A stretch of DNA of 64,000 nucleotides from an uncultured Planococcus sp. (GTDB taxonomy: Bacteria > Bacillota > Bacilli > Bacillales_A > Planococcaceae): assembly GCA_947502505.1 (NCBI GenBank), contig CANNAE010000004.1, positions 326,339 to 390,338 of the forward strand. The letters run 5' to 3'. The position numbers and the translations under genes are program-made. The notes beneath the pieces were generated by a model. It saw only the letters and a program-made list of their open reading frames with translations, ran no database searches and was not told the DNA's origin. This document shows, in pieces, positions 34,941-44,634 of the stretch (its first letter is position 1; every line of letters starts with the position of its first letter).

Positions 34941-37352
34941 TTATCCTACAACGATATTGACCAACTTTCCTGGAATGGCGATGACTTTGCGTACTTGCTT
35001 GCCTTCTGCCGCCTTTTGGACGTGCTCGTCGGCGAGTGCCGCTTCTTCCAGTTGTTCTTTCGTGCTGTCTTTTGCGACAGTCAGCTTGCTTCTCACTTTG
35101 CCGTTCACTTGGACGACGATTTCAACTTCATCATCGACCAGTTTCGACTCATCATACGTCGGCCATGCTTCATACGTTACCGTCTCGCTATGGCCAAGTT
35201 TATTCCAAAGCTCTTCGGCCAAATGCGGCGCGATCGGCGACAGCATCTTCACGAAGCCTTCGATGTATTCTTTCGGCAAGCTGTCTGCTTTATACGCTTC
35301 ATTGATGAATACCATCATTTGCGAAATCGCCGTATTGAAGCGAAGGCCGTCGAAGTCTTCGGTCACTTTCTTGACGGTCTGGTTGTAGACTTTCTCCAAT
35401 TTGCCGTCATTTTGCTCGCTGACTTTGCTGGAAATCGCTCCGTCTTCAACCAATAAACGCCATACGCGGTCAAGGAAGCGGCGTGATCCGTCGAGCCCGT
35501 TCGTCGACCAGGCGATGGACGCTTCAAGCGGCCCCATGAACATTTCATACATGCGCAGCGTATCCGCCCCGTGGCTTTCGATGATCTGGTCTGGGTTGAC
35601 GACATTGCCTTTGGATTTCGACATTTTCTCGTTGCCTTCACCGAGGATCATCCCTTGGTTGAATAATTTCTGGAATGGCTCTTTCGTCGGCACGACGCCA
35701 AGGTCATAAAGCACTTTATGCCAGAAACGCGCATACAATAAGTGAAGGACGGCGTGTTCTGCGCCACCGATGTAGACATCAACCGGCAACCAGCGTTTCA
35801 ATAATTCCGGATCCGCGATCGCTTCGTCGTTAAGGGGATCGATAAAGCGTAAATAATACCAGCAGCTGCCCGCCCATTGCGGCATCGTGTTCGTTTCGCG
35901 GCGGCCTTTCATGCCGGTTTCAGGATGCGTGACATTAACCCATTCTTCGATATTGGCAAGCGGTGATTCACCTGTCCCGCTCGGCTTGATATCTGTTGTA
36001 ACTGGAAGTTCCAGCGGCAAATCCTTATCATCAACCGGAGACATCGTGCCGTCTTCCCAGTGGATGATTGGGATCGGCTCTCCCCAATAGCGTTGGCGGC
36101 TGAACAGCCAATCGCGCAGGCGGTAAGTGATTTTCTTCTCGCCGACGCCTTCAGTTTCGAGCCAATCGATCGCTTTTCCGATGGCTTCGGTTTTGTTCAA
36201 GCCGTCAAGGAAACCGGAGTTGATAAGTTCGCCGTCGCCAGCGTAAGCTTCTTCTGCGATGTTGCCGCCTGAAACGACTTCAACAATCGGCAATTCGAAT
36301 TGTTTGGCGAATTCGTAATCGCGTTCGTCGTGTGCCGGTACGGCCATGATGGCGCCGGTCCCGTAAGTTGCGAGGACGTAATCGGCGATCCAGATTGGCA
36401 TTTTCTCGCCGCTTGCCGGATTGACCGCATAAGCTCCAGTGAAGACGCCCGTCTTATCTTTCGCGAGATCGGTGCGCTCCAAATCACTTTTCGTTTTCAC
36501 TTTGTCGATATAGGCAGCTACTGCTTCACTTTGTTCGGATGTCGTGATTTCACCGACCAATTTATGTTCCGGGGCAAGTACTGCGTAAGTCGCGCCGAAA
36601 ATCGTATCCGGGCGCGTCGTGAAGGCGCGGAAAGAAAGCCCGGTGCCGTCAATCTTGAATTCAAGCTCCGCACCTTCGGATTTGCCGATCCAGTTGCGCT
36701 GCATGTCCTTCAAGCTTTCCGGCCAATCGAGTTCGTTCAAATCTTCGAGCAAGCGGTCTGCGTATTCTGTAATGCGCAATACCCATTGACGCATCGGGCG
36801 GCGTTCGACCGGATGGCCCCCGCGCTCAGAAACCCCGTCGACTACTTCTTCATTAGCAAGCACCGTGCCGAGTGCCGGGCACCAGTTGACCGCTACTTCA
36901 TCGACATACGCCAAGCCTTTATTGTAAAGCTGGATAAAAATCCATTGCGTCCATTTGTAATAATTCGGGTCGGTCGTATTAATTTCACGGTCCCAATCAT
37001 AGGAGAAGCCCAGTTCCTGGATTTGGCGCTTGAAGGTCTCGATATTTTTCGCCGTGAATTCTGCCGGGTCATTGCCGGTATCGAGCGCGTATTGCTCAGC
37101 CGGCAAACCAAATGCATCCCAGCCCATCGGATGAAGCACATCAAAGCCTTGCATGCGTTTTTGGCGGCTCAGGATATCGGTTGCTGTATAGCCTTCCGGA
37201 TGCCCGACGTGGAGACCAGCGCCTGATGGATACGGGAACATATCAAGCGCGTAGAATTTTTCTTTGCCTGGCGTATTTTCGGTTTTGAAGGTTTTGTTTT
37301 CCTGCCAGTGACGCTGCCATTTCTTTTCAATTTCCTTGTGGTTAAACGACAT
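34941..37352 (-). CDS. leuS: leucyl-tRNA synthetase
   Basis: Class I synthetase charging tRNA-Leu, 803 residues, a standard bacterial LeuRS. The HIGH-type motif is HVGH (residues 48-51, in [12 protein letters not shown]). The CP1 editing domain follows with [17 protein letters not shown] and [19 protein letters not shown], and the class motif [13 protein letters not shown] lies near residue 576. The anticodon-binding and C-terminal domains end at VNIVVG. AGGAGGAAAT precedes the ATG. It is transcribed alone from a T-box-controlled promoter upstream. Confidence 0.98.
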   Translation of the reverse strand: MSFNHKEIEKKWQRHWQENKTFKTENTPGKEKFYALDMFPYPSGAGLHVGHPEGYTATDILSRQKRMQGFDVLHPMGWDAFGLPAEQYALDTGNDPAEFTAKNIETFKRQIQELGFSYDWDREINTTDPNYYKWTQWIFIQLYNKGLAYVDEVAVNWCPALGTVLANEEVVDGVSERGGHPVERRPMRQWVLRITEYADRLLEDLNELDWPESLKDMQRNWIGKSEGAELEFKIDGTGLSFRAFTTRPDTIFGATYAVLAPEHKLVGEITTSEQSEAVAAYIDKVKTKSDLERTDLAKDKTGVFTGAYAVNPASGEKMPIWIADYVLATYGTGAIMAVPAHDERDYEFAKQFELPIVEVVSGGNIAEEAYAGDGELINSGFLDGLNKTEAIGKAIDWLETEGVGEKKITYRLRDWLFSRQRYWGEPIPIIHWEDGTMSPVDDKDLPLELPVTTDIKPSGTGESPLANIEEWVNVTHPETGMKGRRETNTMPQWAGSCWYYLRFIDPLNDEAIADPELLKRWLPVDVYIGGAEHAVLHLLYARFWHKVLYDLGVVPTKEPFQKLFNQGMILGEGNEKMSKSKGNVVNPDQIIESHGADTLRMYEMFMGPLEASIAWSTNGLDGSRRFLDRVWRLLVEDGAISSKVSEQNDGKLEKVYNQTVKKVTEDFDGLRFNTAISQMMVFINEAYKADSLPKEYIEGFVKMLSPIAPHLAEELWNKLGHSETVTYEAWPTYDESKLVDDEVEIVVQVNGKVRSKLTVAKDSTKEQLEEAALADEHVQKAAEGKQVRKVIAIPGKLVNIVVG

Positions 37353-37415
37353 TTCCTATTTCCTCCTCTAAATACAAGCGGATGTCCGCATGCCTTACAT
37401 AATTTTAAGCAAAAT

Positions 37416-37635
37416 AAAAACTCCCGCCCCTTAAACTAAGGGACGGGAGTTTTCCCGCGGTACCACCCAAATTAGCGCTGTAGCGCCCAACTTGATTCCT
37501 TAACGCGGAAAACGGCGCAATCATTGCGCAGACTCCAAGGCGAGTTCGGATATCCTGCAGGCCGGCTCGCACCATCCGCCGGCTCTCTTTGCTGCAAAAA
37601 CATCCTACTATTCCTCTTCACGGCCATTTGCTATT
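37416..37635 (-). ncRNA. T-box leader (leucine) of leuS
   Basis: GGGTGGTACCGCG is at 37456-37468 on the minus strand, followed by an intrinsic terminator with ACTCCCG/CGGGAGT arms at 37419-37452. In Stem I, CGAACTCGCC supplies a CUC leucine codon at 37542-37544 in the specifier position, matching the downstream gene. Stem I apical sequences AGAGAGCCGGCGGATGG and GAGCCGG mirror those of the tyrS leader. Confidence 0.92.
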
Positions 37636-37641
37636 GATTTC

Positions 37642-37670
37642 ATTTTAGCTGAGCGCCCATTTTTATGCAA
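37642..37670 (-). promoter_or_regulatory. leuS promoter
   Basis: TTGCAT, 17 bases, TAAAAT on the minus strand, just upstream of the T-box; its -35 lies 5 bases beyond the scoB stop codon. Confidence 0.7.
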
Positions 37671-37674
37671 TAGC

Positions 37675-38328
37675 TCAGTGTACTTTGACGCCTTCTGTAT
37701 CCAGTTCGGCGTCCGTTGCAGCGACGACATCGTCGACCGAGAAGCCTTCGAACACTTCTTTCAACACGAGGCCGGATTCCGTCACTTCGATCACCGCGCG
37801 TTCCGTGATGATCAAATTGACGACTGCTTTGCCGGTCAGCGGCAATTCACAAGCCTTCTTGATTTTGGCCGATCCGTCTTTAGAAACGTGATCCATGATG
37901 ACGATGACTTTCTTGGCGCCATGTACAAGGTCCATCGCGCCGCCCATGCCCTTGATCATTTTTCCGGGAATCATCCAGTTGGCGAGATCGCCGTTTTCTG
38001 CGACTTCCATGCCGCCAAGAATGGCCACGTCGATATGCCCGCCGCGAATCATCGCGAATGATTCAGCGCTGGTGAAAAATGCGGAGCCCGGGATTGTCGT
38101 GACGGTTTCTTTTCCAGCGTTGATCAAATCGGGATCGACTTGGTCTTCTGTCGGATATGGCCCAATGCCGAGCAAGCCGTTTTCAGACTGCAAGACAACT
38201 TGCTTGTTGTCGGAAATGAAGTTCGCGACCAAAGTCGGCATGCCGATGCCAAGGTTGACGTAATCTCCGTCGTTGATTTCTTTTTCTGCACGTTTTGCGA
38301 TTCGCTCTCTGATAGCTTGTTTGTCCAC
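37675..38328 (-). CDS. scoB: 3-oxoacid CoA-transferase subunit B
   Basis: Subunit B of a succinyl-CoA:3-oxoacid (acetoacetate) CoA-transferase. It has [14 protein letters not shown] at the N-terminus and [14 protein letters not shown], whose Glu is the catalytic residue that forms the CoA thioester. [24 protein letters not shown] and [14 protein letters not shown] are further family blocks. Start uncertain: GTG at 38328 has GGTGGGG 6 bases upstream, whereas the GTG at 38340 sits right on AAAGG. It follows scoA by a few bases. The pair would activate or recover ketone-body-type acids. Confidence 0.92.
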   Translation of the reverse strand: MDKQAIRERIAKRAEKEINDGDYVNLGIGMPTLVANFISDNKQVVLQSENGLLGIGPYPTEDQVDPDLINAGKETVTTIPGSAFFTSAESFAMIRGGHIDVAILGGMEVAENGDLANWMIPGKMIKGMGGAMDLVHGAKKVIVIMDHVSKDGSAKIKKACELPLTGKAVVNLIITERAVIEVTESGLVLKEVFEGFSVDDVVAATDAELDTEGVKVH

Positions 38329-38346
38329 TTCTGTCCCCACCCTTTC

Positions 38347-39033
38347 TTAACGCGTCGTCAAACGCTCGATTCGTTTTTCCTGATCTGCCTGGAACAAGCC
38401 TTGCACGTAAATGCTCGGTGTTTGCACGTGGTTCGGGTCGATATCGCCGATTTCCACCAAATTCTCGACTTCTGCAATGGTCACTTTTCCTGCAGCCGCT
38501 GCGAGCGGATTGAAGTTCTGTGCGGTCTTGTTGTAGACAAGGTTGCCCATTTTATCTGCCGTGTGCGCGCGGACTAATGAAAAATCCGCTTTCAATGCCA
38601 TCTCAAGCACATGCTCTTTGCCATCGAACTCGCGGATTTCCTTGCCTTCCGCAACAGTCGTGCCGACGCCTGCCGGTGTGAAGAAAGCCGGGATGCCTGC
38701 TCCGCCTGCACGCATTTTTTCTGCAAGCGTGCCTTGTGGCGTGAGTTCCACTTCGATTTCGCCGGACAGCACCTGGCGCTCGAATTCCTTGTTTTCACCG
38801 ACATACGAGCCGATCATTTTCTTGATTTGCTTGTTTTTCAGCAATAAGCCGAGTCCCCATTCATCGACACCGCAGTTATTGGAAATAACGGTCAAGTCTT
38901 TTACCCCTTTGTCGACTAGCGCCAGGATCAATTGTTCGGGAATGCCGACCAGCCCAAATCCTCCAACCATGATTGTAGCGCCGTCTTGTATCGGTTCGAC
39001 TGCCTCTTTGGCAGAATTGTAAATCGGTTTCAT
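38347..39033 (-). CDS. scoA: 3-oxoacid CoA-transferase subunit A
   Basis: Subunit A of the same CoA-transferase, 228 residues from the ATG at 39033. It carries GATIMVGGFGLVGIPEQLI near the N-terminus (the GGFG oxyanion region), DLTVISNNCGVDEWGLGLLL, PAFFTPAGVGT, and FSLVRAHTADKMGNLVY. AGAGGGG lies 10 bases before the ATG; the longer frame would start inside that region. A cre-like CcpA site lies about 45-55 bases upstream, in keeping with a catabolic gene shut off by glucose. First gene of scoAB. Confidence 0.93.
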   Translation of the reverse strand: MKPIYNSAKEAVEPIQDGATIMVGGFGLVGIPEQLILALVDKGVKDLTVISNNCGVDEWGLGLLLKNKQIKKMIGSYVGENKEFERQVLSGEIEVELTPQGTLAEKMRAGGAGIPAFFTPAGVGTTVAEGKEIREFDGKEHVLEMALKADFSLVRAHTADKMGNLVYNKTAQNFNPLAAAAGKVTIAEVENLVEIGDIDPNHVQTPSIYVQGLFQADQEKRIERLTTR

Positions 39034-39075
39034 CGCGCGTTTCCCCCTCTGCAACATTAACTGAATTTTAATTCA

Positions 39076-39090
39076 ATAAAACGCTTCCAT
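39076..39090 (-). promoter_or_regulatory. candidate cre site upstream of scoAB
   Basis: The minus strand reads ATGGAAGCGTTTTAT, one mismatch to WTGNAANCGNWNNCW (A for C near the end), in the scoA promoter region. Confidence 0.4.
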
Positions 39091-39209
39091 TACCAATTTA
39101 ACCAAAAGTCCTTTGTAAACGCAACAAGGATCGTGGGCGTATGATTCGCTTGGGCAGCTTTCCGGTTGTCAGGTGCATGTTATAATGAGGATCAAGGAGT
39201 GGTTTTAAT

Positions 39210-40163
39210 ATGAACAAGGAATTTCCTTTCCCAAGCGACGGGAAGCGTTACTATACATGGAATCGCCATTTGCGCGGCAAGTTCGGCGAAAAAATCATGA
39301 AAATTTCACTCGACGCCGGATTTGATTGCCCAAACCGCGATGGCACCGTTGCTTTCGGCGGCTGCACATTTTGCTCGGTTGCAGGATCCGGTGATTTTGC
39401 CGGCGACCGCGTCGACCCGATTCCCGTGCAATTCGAACAGGTCAAGGCAAATATGCACCGCAAATGGAAAGATGCCAAATACATCGCCTATTTCCAGGCC
39501 TATACGAATACCCATGCACCGATCGACGTCATCAAAAGGCAATTCGAAGCGGCACTCGCACAGGAAAATGTGGTCGGCATCAGCATTGGCACACGCCCTG
39601 ATTGTTTGCCGGATGAAGTCGTTAAATACTTGGCCGAACTCAACGAGCGCACATATTTATGGGTGGAGCTCGGGCTGCAGACCGTTCACGAACGCACCGC
39701 CCGCCTTATCAACCGTGCGCATGATTTTGACACTTACAAAATCGGCGTCGACAAACTGAGGGCACACGGCATCAATATTTGCAGCCATATCATCAACGGC
39801 TTGCCGCTTGAAGACCAGGACATGATGATGGAAACGGCCCGCGCAGTCGCAAAACTCGACGTCCAAGGGATTAAGATCCATTTGCTGCATTTACTGAATG
39901 GCACGCCGATGGTCAAGCAATACGAAAAAGGCATGCTCGAGTTTATGGAAAAAGATGCCTATATCCAACTGGTCGCCGATCAATTGGAAATCATCCCGCC
40001 TGACATGGTCGTCCAGCGCATCACCGGGGACGGGCCGATCGATTTGATGATCGGGCCGATGTGGAGCACCAATAAATGGGAAGTGCTGAATGGCATCGAT
40101 CAGGAACTCGAAGCACGCGGCAGCTGGCAAGGCAAACATTACGCAGGGAGTGTGGCTTTATGA
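39210..40163 (+). CDS. ytqA: TIGR01212-family radical SAM protein (YtqA-like)
   Basis: A 317-residue radical SAM enzyme. The cluster region SLDAGFDCPNRDGTVAFGGCTFCS shows the expected cysteines in the family's expanded spacing; the CxxC is at its end. ISIGTRPDCLPDEV and WVELGLQTVHERT follow, as in elongator-like radical SAM proteins. The reaction is unknown. AAGGAG lies well upstream of the ATG. Its stop overlaps the methyltransferase start (ATGA), and the two genes are also paired in B. subtilis, which suggests a joint role, possibly in tRNA modification. Confidence 0.92.
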   Translation: MNKEFPFPSDGKRYYTWNRHLRGKFGEKIMKISLDAGFDCPNRDGTVAFGGCTFCSVAGSGDFAGDRVDPIPVQFEQVKANMHRKWKDAKYIAYFQAYTNTHAPIDVIKRQFEAALAQENVVGISIGTRPDCLPDEVVKYLAELNERTYLWVELGLQTVHERTARLINRAHDFDTYKIGVDKLRAHGINICSHIINGLPLEDQDMMMETARAVAKLDVQGIKIHLLHLLNGTPMVKQYEKGMLEFMEKDAYIQLVADQLEIIPPDMVVQRITGDGPIDLMIGPMWSTNKWEVLNGIDQELEARGSWQGKHYAGSVAL

Positions 40164-40729
40164 CTTTACAGCGCGTCTTGCCGTTCACCAAATCCTTGCT
40201 TGAACAAGCCGTCGAGGCCGGTGACGTCGTGATAGATGCAACCGCCGGAAACGGGCATGATGCCTACTTCCTCGCCGGGATTACCGGTAATACTGGAAAA
40301 GTATACGCATTCGATATCCAACAGCAAGCCATCGAAGCGACACGAAAGCGCACGGAAGAATTTTCACATGTCGAATTGATCTGTGACAGCCATGCAAAAA
40401 TCGAACATTATGTAAGCGAGCCGATTGCAGCCGCCGTGTTCAATCTCGGCTATTTGCCAAAAGGCGATCACGCCATCATCACAAAATCCGAGAGCACTTT
40501 GCAGGCAATCGGCCAATGTCTCGAGCGCTTAAAGACAGGCGGCTTGGTGTTAGTCGTCATTTATTCAGGCCACGAAGGCGGCAGCGAAGAGCGGGATGCC
40601 GTCATGGATTTCGTCAAACAATTGCCGCAAGTCGACTACGATGTCTTGAAATACGAATTCATCAACCAACAGCATTCCCCGCCGTTTTTGGTCGCCATCG
40701 AAAAAAAACAACCGCGCAAACAAAAGTGA
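40160..40729 (+). CDS. ytqB: class I SAM-dependent methyltransferase (YtqB-like)
   Basis: A 189-residue Rossmann-type methyltransferase. The SAM motif is VVIDATAGNGHDAYFLA (about residues 23-39), followed by VYAFDIQQQAI and AAVFNLGYLPKGDH, which carries the N-L-G-Y-L-P motif in place of the usual NPPY. The start is the ATG overlapping the ytqA stop; the longer upstream frame lies inside ytqA. Recent family work describes YtqB/MnmM-type enzymes as tRNA wobble-uridine methyltransferases. That function is inference here. Confidence 0.9.
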   Translation: MTLQRVLPFTKSLLEQAVEAGDVVIDATAGNGHDAYFLAGITGNTGKVYAFDIQQQAIEATRKRTEEFSHVELICDSHAKIEHYVSEPIAAAVFNLGYLPKGDHAIITKSESTLQAIGQCLERLKTGGLVLVVIYSGHEGGSEERDAVMDFVKQLPQVDYDVLKYEFINQQHSPPFLVAIEKKQPRKQK

Positions 40730-40738
40730 GCGCTAAAG

Positions 40739-40772
40739 TAAAGAGCAGCGTGCATTTGCACGCTGCTCTTTT
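40739..40772. terminator. bidirectional terminator between ytqB and the oxidoreductase
   Basis: AAAGAGCAGCGTGC / GCACGCTGCTCTTT hairpin with a 4-base-centred loop between convergent genes. Confidence 0.88.
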
Positions 40773-40774
40773 AC

Positions 40775-41797
40775 TCATTTCTCGACAGGACCTTCGAGAA
40801 CAATTTTCCCGATCGTCTTGCCGGACATCAATTTTCCGTAGGCTTCTTTCAAGTTTTCCGGATTGATTGGTGCCATCGTTTCATTGAGCGTCGACTGGAC
40901 CTTGCCGCTATCTGTCCACTCTGACAACTCATTCAATAAATGATGCTGCTCGATCATATCTTCGGTCTGGAACATCGAGCGCGTGTACATTAATTCGTAA
41001 ACGAAGGTCACGCTTTTTCCGAAGAATCCTGGAGCGAGCGGTTCAAACGCCGGCAGGATGGAACAGATTTTTCCTTGCGGCCGGATCGCTTCCGCCATGC
41101 CTGCCATATGGTCATCAGTATTGGTCAGGCAGAAAATATAGTCCACCCCATCCATATCAAGTTGCTCCAATTGAGGCAGCAATTCCTGATGGTGATTGAT
41201 CGTGTGATGGGCGCCGTGCGTAATGGCCCATTCCACTGTTTCTTGACGTGACGCCGTTCCGATCACGGTAAGTCCCGCCAGCTTTGCGATCTGCGTAGCA
41301 ATTGATCCAACACCGCCCGCAGCACCGATAATGAGGAGGTTCTTGCCTTCATTGTCTTGAGGGTTTTTCGAAATCCCCAAGCGCACGAACAAGGCTTCCA
41401 TCGCTGTCAATCCAGTCAATGGCAGTGCGGCTGCATGTGCAAAATCCAAGTTTTTCGGCTTGCGCCCGACGATGCGCTCGTCAACCAAATGGAATTCACT
41501 ATGGCCGCCTGCCCGGACATTGGTGCCCGCATAGAATACTTCATCGCCTTCTTTGAACAAGGAACATTCGCTGCCGGCAGCTGTCACAACACCCGCGACG
41601 TCCCGGCCGACGATGGTCAAGGAATCGTCGTCCGGTTTTTTCGCATCGCGTGTTTTATAATCGGTCGGATTCACCGATACCGCTTTTACTTCAACAAGCA
41701 AATCGTGCCCTGTTGGTTCCGGTTTGTCCACTTCCACCGCTTCAAAATCGGGCGGTTGCTCCGTATTTCCTGGTTGGTAAAATCCAAGCGCTGTCAT
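40775..41797 (-). CDS. zinc-containing alcohol dehydrogenase/quinone oxidoreductase family protein
   Basis: An MDR-superfamily oxidoreductase of about 340 residues. The N-terminal GroES-like domain has EVKAVSVNPTDYKTRD and VGRDVAGVVTAAGSECSLFKEGDEV. The Rossmann domain has LLIIGAAGGVGSIATQIAKL (NADP-binding motif). The structural-zinc cysteines of classical ADHs are absent, so it is of the zinc-free quinone-oxidoreductase subtype despite the usual database name. I chose the ATG at 41797 because the family starts there; a TTG at 41809 is possible. The substrate is unknown. It stands next to the pyruvate-oxidase-like gene. Confidence 0.9.
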   Translation of the reverse strand: MTALGFYQPGNTEQPPDFEAVEVDKPEPTGHDLLVEVKAVSVNPTDYKTRDAKKPDDDSLTIVGRDVAGVVTAAGSECSLFKEGDEVFYAGTNVRAGGHSEFHLVDERIVGRKPKNLDFAHAAALPLTGLTAMEALFVRLGISKNPQDNEGKNLLIIGAAGGVGSIATQIAKLAGLTVIGTASRQETVEWAITHGAHHTINHHQELLPQLEQLDMDGVDYIFCLTNTDDHMAGMAEAIRPQGKICSILPAFEPLAPGFFGKSVTFVYELMYTRSMFQTEDMIEQHHLLNELSEWTDSGKVQSTLNETMAPINPENLKEAYGKLMSGKTIGKIVLEGPVEK

Positions 41798-41853
41798 TTT
41801 CGAATTCAATCCACTTCGCCTTCCTTTCCTTTATTCATGTATTCCTTGCCGTG

Positions 41854-43452
41854 TTATAACACGGCTGAAATGTCTTCGACGTATGCATCGATGACCACTG
41901 GCCGTTTGCTTGTTTTCGCTTTCGATAAGGCATCTTGTAAATCTTTACGGGTTTTTACGGTATAACCCTCTCCGCCGCATGCGATGCCGAATGCCGCAAA
42001 ATCGATATTGGCAAGTTCGACATTTGTCGGCTTGTTGCCTGTCATTTTTTGTTCATCTTCGATCAGTTGCAGCTTTTGGTTGTTGAAGACGATGACGATC
42101 ATCGGCAAATCGTATTTCACTGCGGTGACAAAATCCTGCATGCCCATGGAAAATCCGCCGTCGCCGACAATGGCGATCGCTTGTCTATCGGGATAGGCCA
42201 GTTTCGCTGCCAAAGCCCCAGGCAAACCGCAGCCCATCGTGCCAAGCCACGAGGATAAGACAAGTTTTTGCCCAGTCAGCTGCAAGTATTTAGCCGTCCA
42301 GATGGTGATGCTCCCGACATCGAGTGAAACGACGGCATCCCGCTCCATGATGTGCTGGATTTCGCCAAGCACTTGCTGGGGCTGCAGTTTATCGGTCTGT
42401 TTATCGATATCTGCCTGCAGCTTGTCATGCCAATCGTTCCTTTTTTCCTTGAATTCCTCCAAAAAAGCAGGATCTTGTTCACCGAGCTTGTCTGTCAGCC
42501 AAGAAAGTGCCGGACCAAGATCGCCCACGATCCCGACAGTCGCCGGATAATATTTGCCGATCACACGCGGGTCGACATCGATCTGGATCGCCGGTGCTTT
42601 ATTTGGCAAATACTCGCGGTATGGATAGGCAGTGCCTGCCAAGATGACGAGGTCCGTCTGCTTCATCGCCTGTTCAGCCGGTTCTGTCCCCAACTGCCCA
42701 AGCTGTCCCAGATTGTTCGGGTGGTCGTCGGGGATTAAGCCTTTAGCCGGCAGGGTAGCAATCAGCGGTGCTTGTAATTTTTCAGCAAATGCCAATACTT
42801 CACCCGAGGCGTGTTGTGCGCCTTTGCCAGCCAGTATGACCGGCTTTTTAGCGGCCTGCAATTGCTTTAATGCCTCGTTCAAATCTTCTTCTGCCGCCCG
42901 GATGTTCGGGGCTGAATATTCCGGTGAGGTCATCTGTTGTTCCCGCTTGATTTTTGTGCTGAATAAATCATCTGAGACGACAAGGACAGCCGGCCCTTTT
43001 TCGGCATATGCTGCACGGACCGCCTGATTGAGCATATCCGGCAATTGCTCGGCATTTTGCACGCGGCGGTTATAGACCGACACGTCTTCGAACATCGATT
43101 CCAATTTCAATTCCTGGAAAGTGTCGGTGCCAACAGAACTGCTGGCCACTTGGCCCACAATGGCAAGTACCGGCGTTTTGTCTTTCTTCGCATCATACAA
43201 GCCATTTTGCAAATGAATCGCCCCAGGCCCTGCGATCGATAGGCACACGCCGATGCGGCCGGTCAATTTCGAGTAGGCCGAAGCGGCAAGGGCTCCGGTT
43301 TCTTCGTGCCGGATCTGGATAAAGCGGATGTCCACCTTGCGCAATTCCTCCATCAATTCATTGATGGAATCTCCCGGCATACCGTATATATGGTCTACAT
43401 TCCATTGCTTCAATAATTCTACAGCGTGGCTTCCTGCGGTGCGGTCGAACAT
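41854..43452 (-). CDS. ThDP-dependent pyruvate oxidase-like enzyme (YdaP-like)
   Basis: A 532-residue acetolactate-synthase-superfamily enzyme. The N-terminal ThDP Glu region is IQIRHEETGALAASAYSKLTG, the central FAD/NAD-like domain has VILAGKGAQHASGEVL, and the C-terminal pyrophosphate domain has GDGGFSMGMQDFVTAVKY and IVFNNQKLQLIEDEQ. The overall pattern is that of PoxB/SpxB and YdaP rather than acetolactate synthase. In other bacteria such enzymes make acetate or acetyl phosphate plus CO2. The ATG at 43452 has AGAGGG 7 bases upstream; the first ATG of the frame abuts that site. Confidence 0.9.
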   Translation of the reverse strand: MFDRTAGSHAVELLKQWNVDHIYGMPGDSINELMEELRKVDIRFIQIRHEETGALAASAYSKLTGRIGVCLSIAGPGAIHLQNGLYDAKKDKTPVLAIVGQVASSSVGTDTFQELKLESMFEDVSVYNRRVQNAEQLPDMLNQAVRAAYAEKGPAVLVVSDDLFSTKIKREQQMTSPEYSAPNIRAAEEDLNEALKQLQAAKKPVILAGKGAQHASGEVLAFAEKLQAPLIATLPAKGLIPDDHPNNLGQLGQLGTEPAEQAMKQTDLVILAGTAYPYREYLPNKAPAIQIDVDPRVIGKYYPATVGIVGDLGPALSWLTDKLGEQDPAFLEEFKEKRNDWHDKLQADIDKQTDKLQPQQVLGEIQHIMERDAVVSLDVGSITIWTAKYLQLTGQKLVLSSWLGTMGCGLPGALAAKLAYPDRQAIAIVGDGGFSMGMQDFVTAVKYDLPMIVIVFNNQKLQLIEDEQKMTGNKPTNVELANIDFAAFGIACGGEGYTVKTRKDLQDALSKAKTSKRPVVIDAYVEDISAVL

Positions 43453-43535
43453 ATACATTCCCTCTTTCCTTATTTCTAGTGTTCCAACTCTTTATCCCTC
43501 CAGCCAATCTCTAAACCTTTTTCTGTCAACATGCC

Positions 43536-43575
43536 AAAAAAGCAGCAAGCTGTTTATCAGCCTACTGCTTTTTTT
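43536..43575 (-). terminator. terminator of the LLM oxidoreductase gene
   Basis: Minus-strand GCAG...GCTG / CAGC...CTGC stem between A- and T-runs; it overlaps the stop codon. Confidence 0.7.
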
Positions 43576-44584
43576 CAGAGATTCTTTTTTTCATTTCCTC
43601 AGCGATCAAACGGAAGGTCGTTAATTTATCGTTAAAATTATGGGCGACAGAAACAATCATCACTTCATCGGCACCATATTCCTCGCCGAGCGCTTCCAAT
43701 TGATCCACCACTTGCACAGGATCGCCGACGACCATGCGCCGGCGATTTTCTGCAACGAGCAGCTTTTCGAATTTTGAATACTCGTAAACAATCGCTCGAT
43801 CCGGCGGGGGCGTGCCATCGGACGGCATCGCTTGCGCCCCCATCGCGAGCGACAAGTCAAGTGAAGAAGCGATGTATTCCGCCTGCTCGTTGGTTTCCTG
43901 GCAAACGGCAAAAATCGCAAATCCTGTATACGGGCCATTGCCTTGATGGGGCAGGAAGTTTTCTCTGTAGCGGGCCGTAAACTCCTGCCCGCCTTCGCCG
44001 TTGATGAAATGGGCGAACATATACGGCAAGCCTTTTTCGGCCGCCAGTTGAGCAGATCCCGCGCCGGAACCGAGCAGCCAGATCGGCGGTGCTTGAGGCG
44101 GCACAGGAGTCGCTTTCATTCCATAATAATCATGGCTTTTCGGAATGCTATTTTCCAAATACATGCGCAGCTCATCCAGCTGCGCCGGGAAACGCCCCGC
44201 ATCCCGCAAGCGGCCGTTCGATAAAGCGAACGACGCCCTAGGCATGCCGCCGGGTGCACGGCCGACGCCGGCATCGATGCGGCCAGGATATAAACTCTCC
44301 AGCAAATTAAAATTCTCGGCCACTTTGAATGCCGAGTAATGCGGCAGCATGACGCCGCCAGAACCAAGGCGGATCGAATTTGTTCTCGCACCGATATGGC
44401 TGATCAAAATTTCCGGAGAAGAACCGGCTAAAGTTTTGGCGTCGTGATGTTCCGATACCCAAAAACGGGTATAGCCCCACTCTTCTGCGTGCTGCGCCAG
44501 CCGTACCGTATCAGCTAGCGCTTGTTGGGCTGTCTGTCCCTCGGAGACCGGGGATTGGTCCAATATACTAAAACGAAGCGGCAT
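43562..44584 (-). CDS. LLM-class flavin-dependent oxidoreductase
   Basis: A 340-residue luciferase-like monooxygenase-fold protein. It has the N-terminal SILDQSPVSEGQTAQQAL of the MsnO8/YwcH-type subgroup, EEWGYTRFWVSEHHDAKTLAGSSP, RIDAGVGRAPGG and PPIWLLGSGAGSAQLAAEKG. These proteins use reduced FMN to oxygenate unknown small molecules. I start it at the ATG at 44584, 8 bases after AAGGAG, rather than at the first ATG two codons earlier, which is only 2 bases from that site. A single-gene unit. Confidence 0.9.
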   Translation of the reverse strand: MPLRFSILDQSPVSEGQTAQQALADTVRLAQHAEEWGYTRFWVSEHHDAKTLAGSSPEILISHIGARTNSIRLGSGGVMLPHYSAFKVAENFNLLESLYPGRIDAGVGRAPGGMPRASFALSNGRLRDAGRFPAQLDELRMYLENSIPKSHDYYGMKATPVPPQAPPIWLLGSGAGSAQLAAEKGLPYMFAHFINGEGGQEFTARYRENFLPHQGNGPYTGFAIFAVCQETNEQAEYIASSLDLSLAMGAQAMPSDGTPPPDRAIVYEYSKFEKLLVAENRRRMVVGDPVQVVDQLEALGEEYGADEVMIVSVAHNFNDKLTTFRLIAEEMKKRISEKKQ

Positions 44585-44634
44585 CTCCATCTCTCCTTTT
44601 TATCGTTCGCTATAGTTGTGAATATACTAAAGGA

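Noticed and set aside
40775..41797. Classical zinc-dependent alcohol dehydrogenase
   Set aside because: The GHE and structural cysteine motifs are absent. It belongs to the zinc-free MDR quinone-oxidoreductase type.
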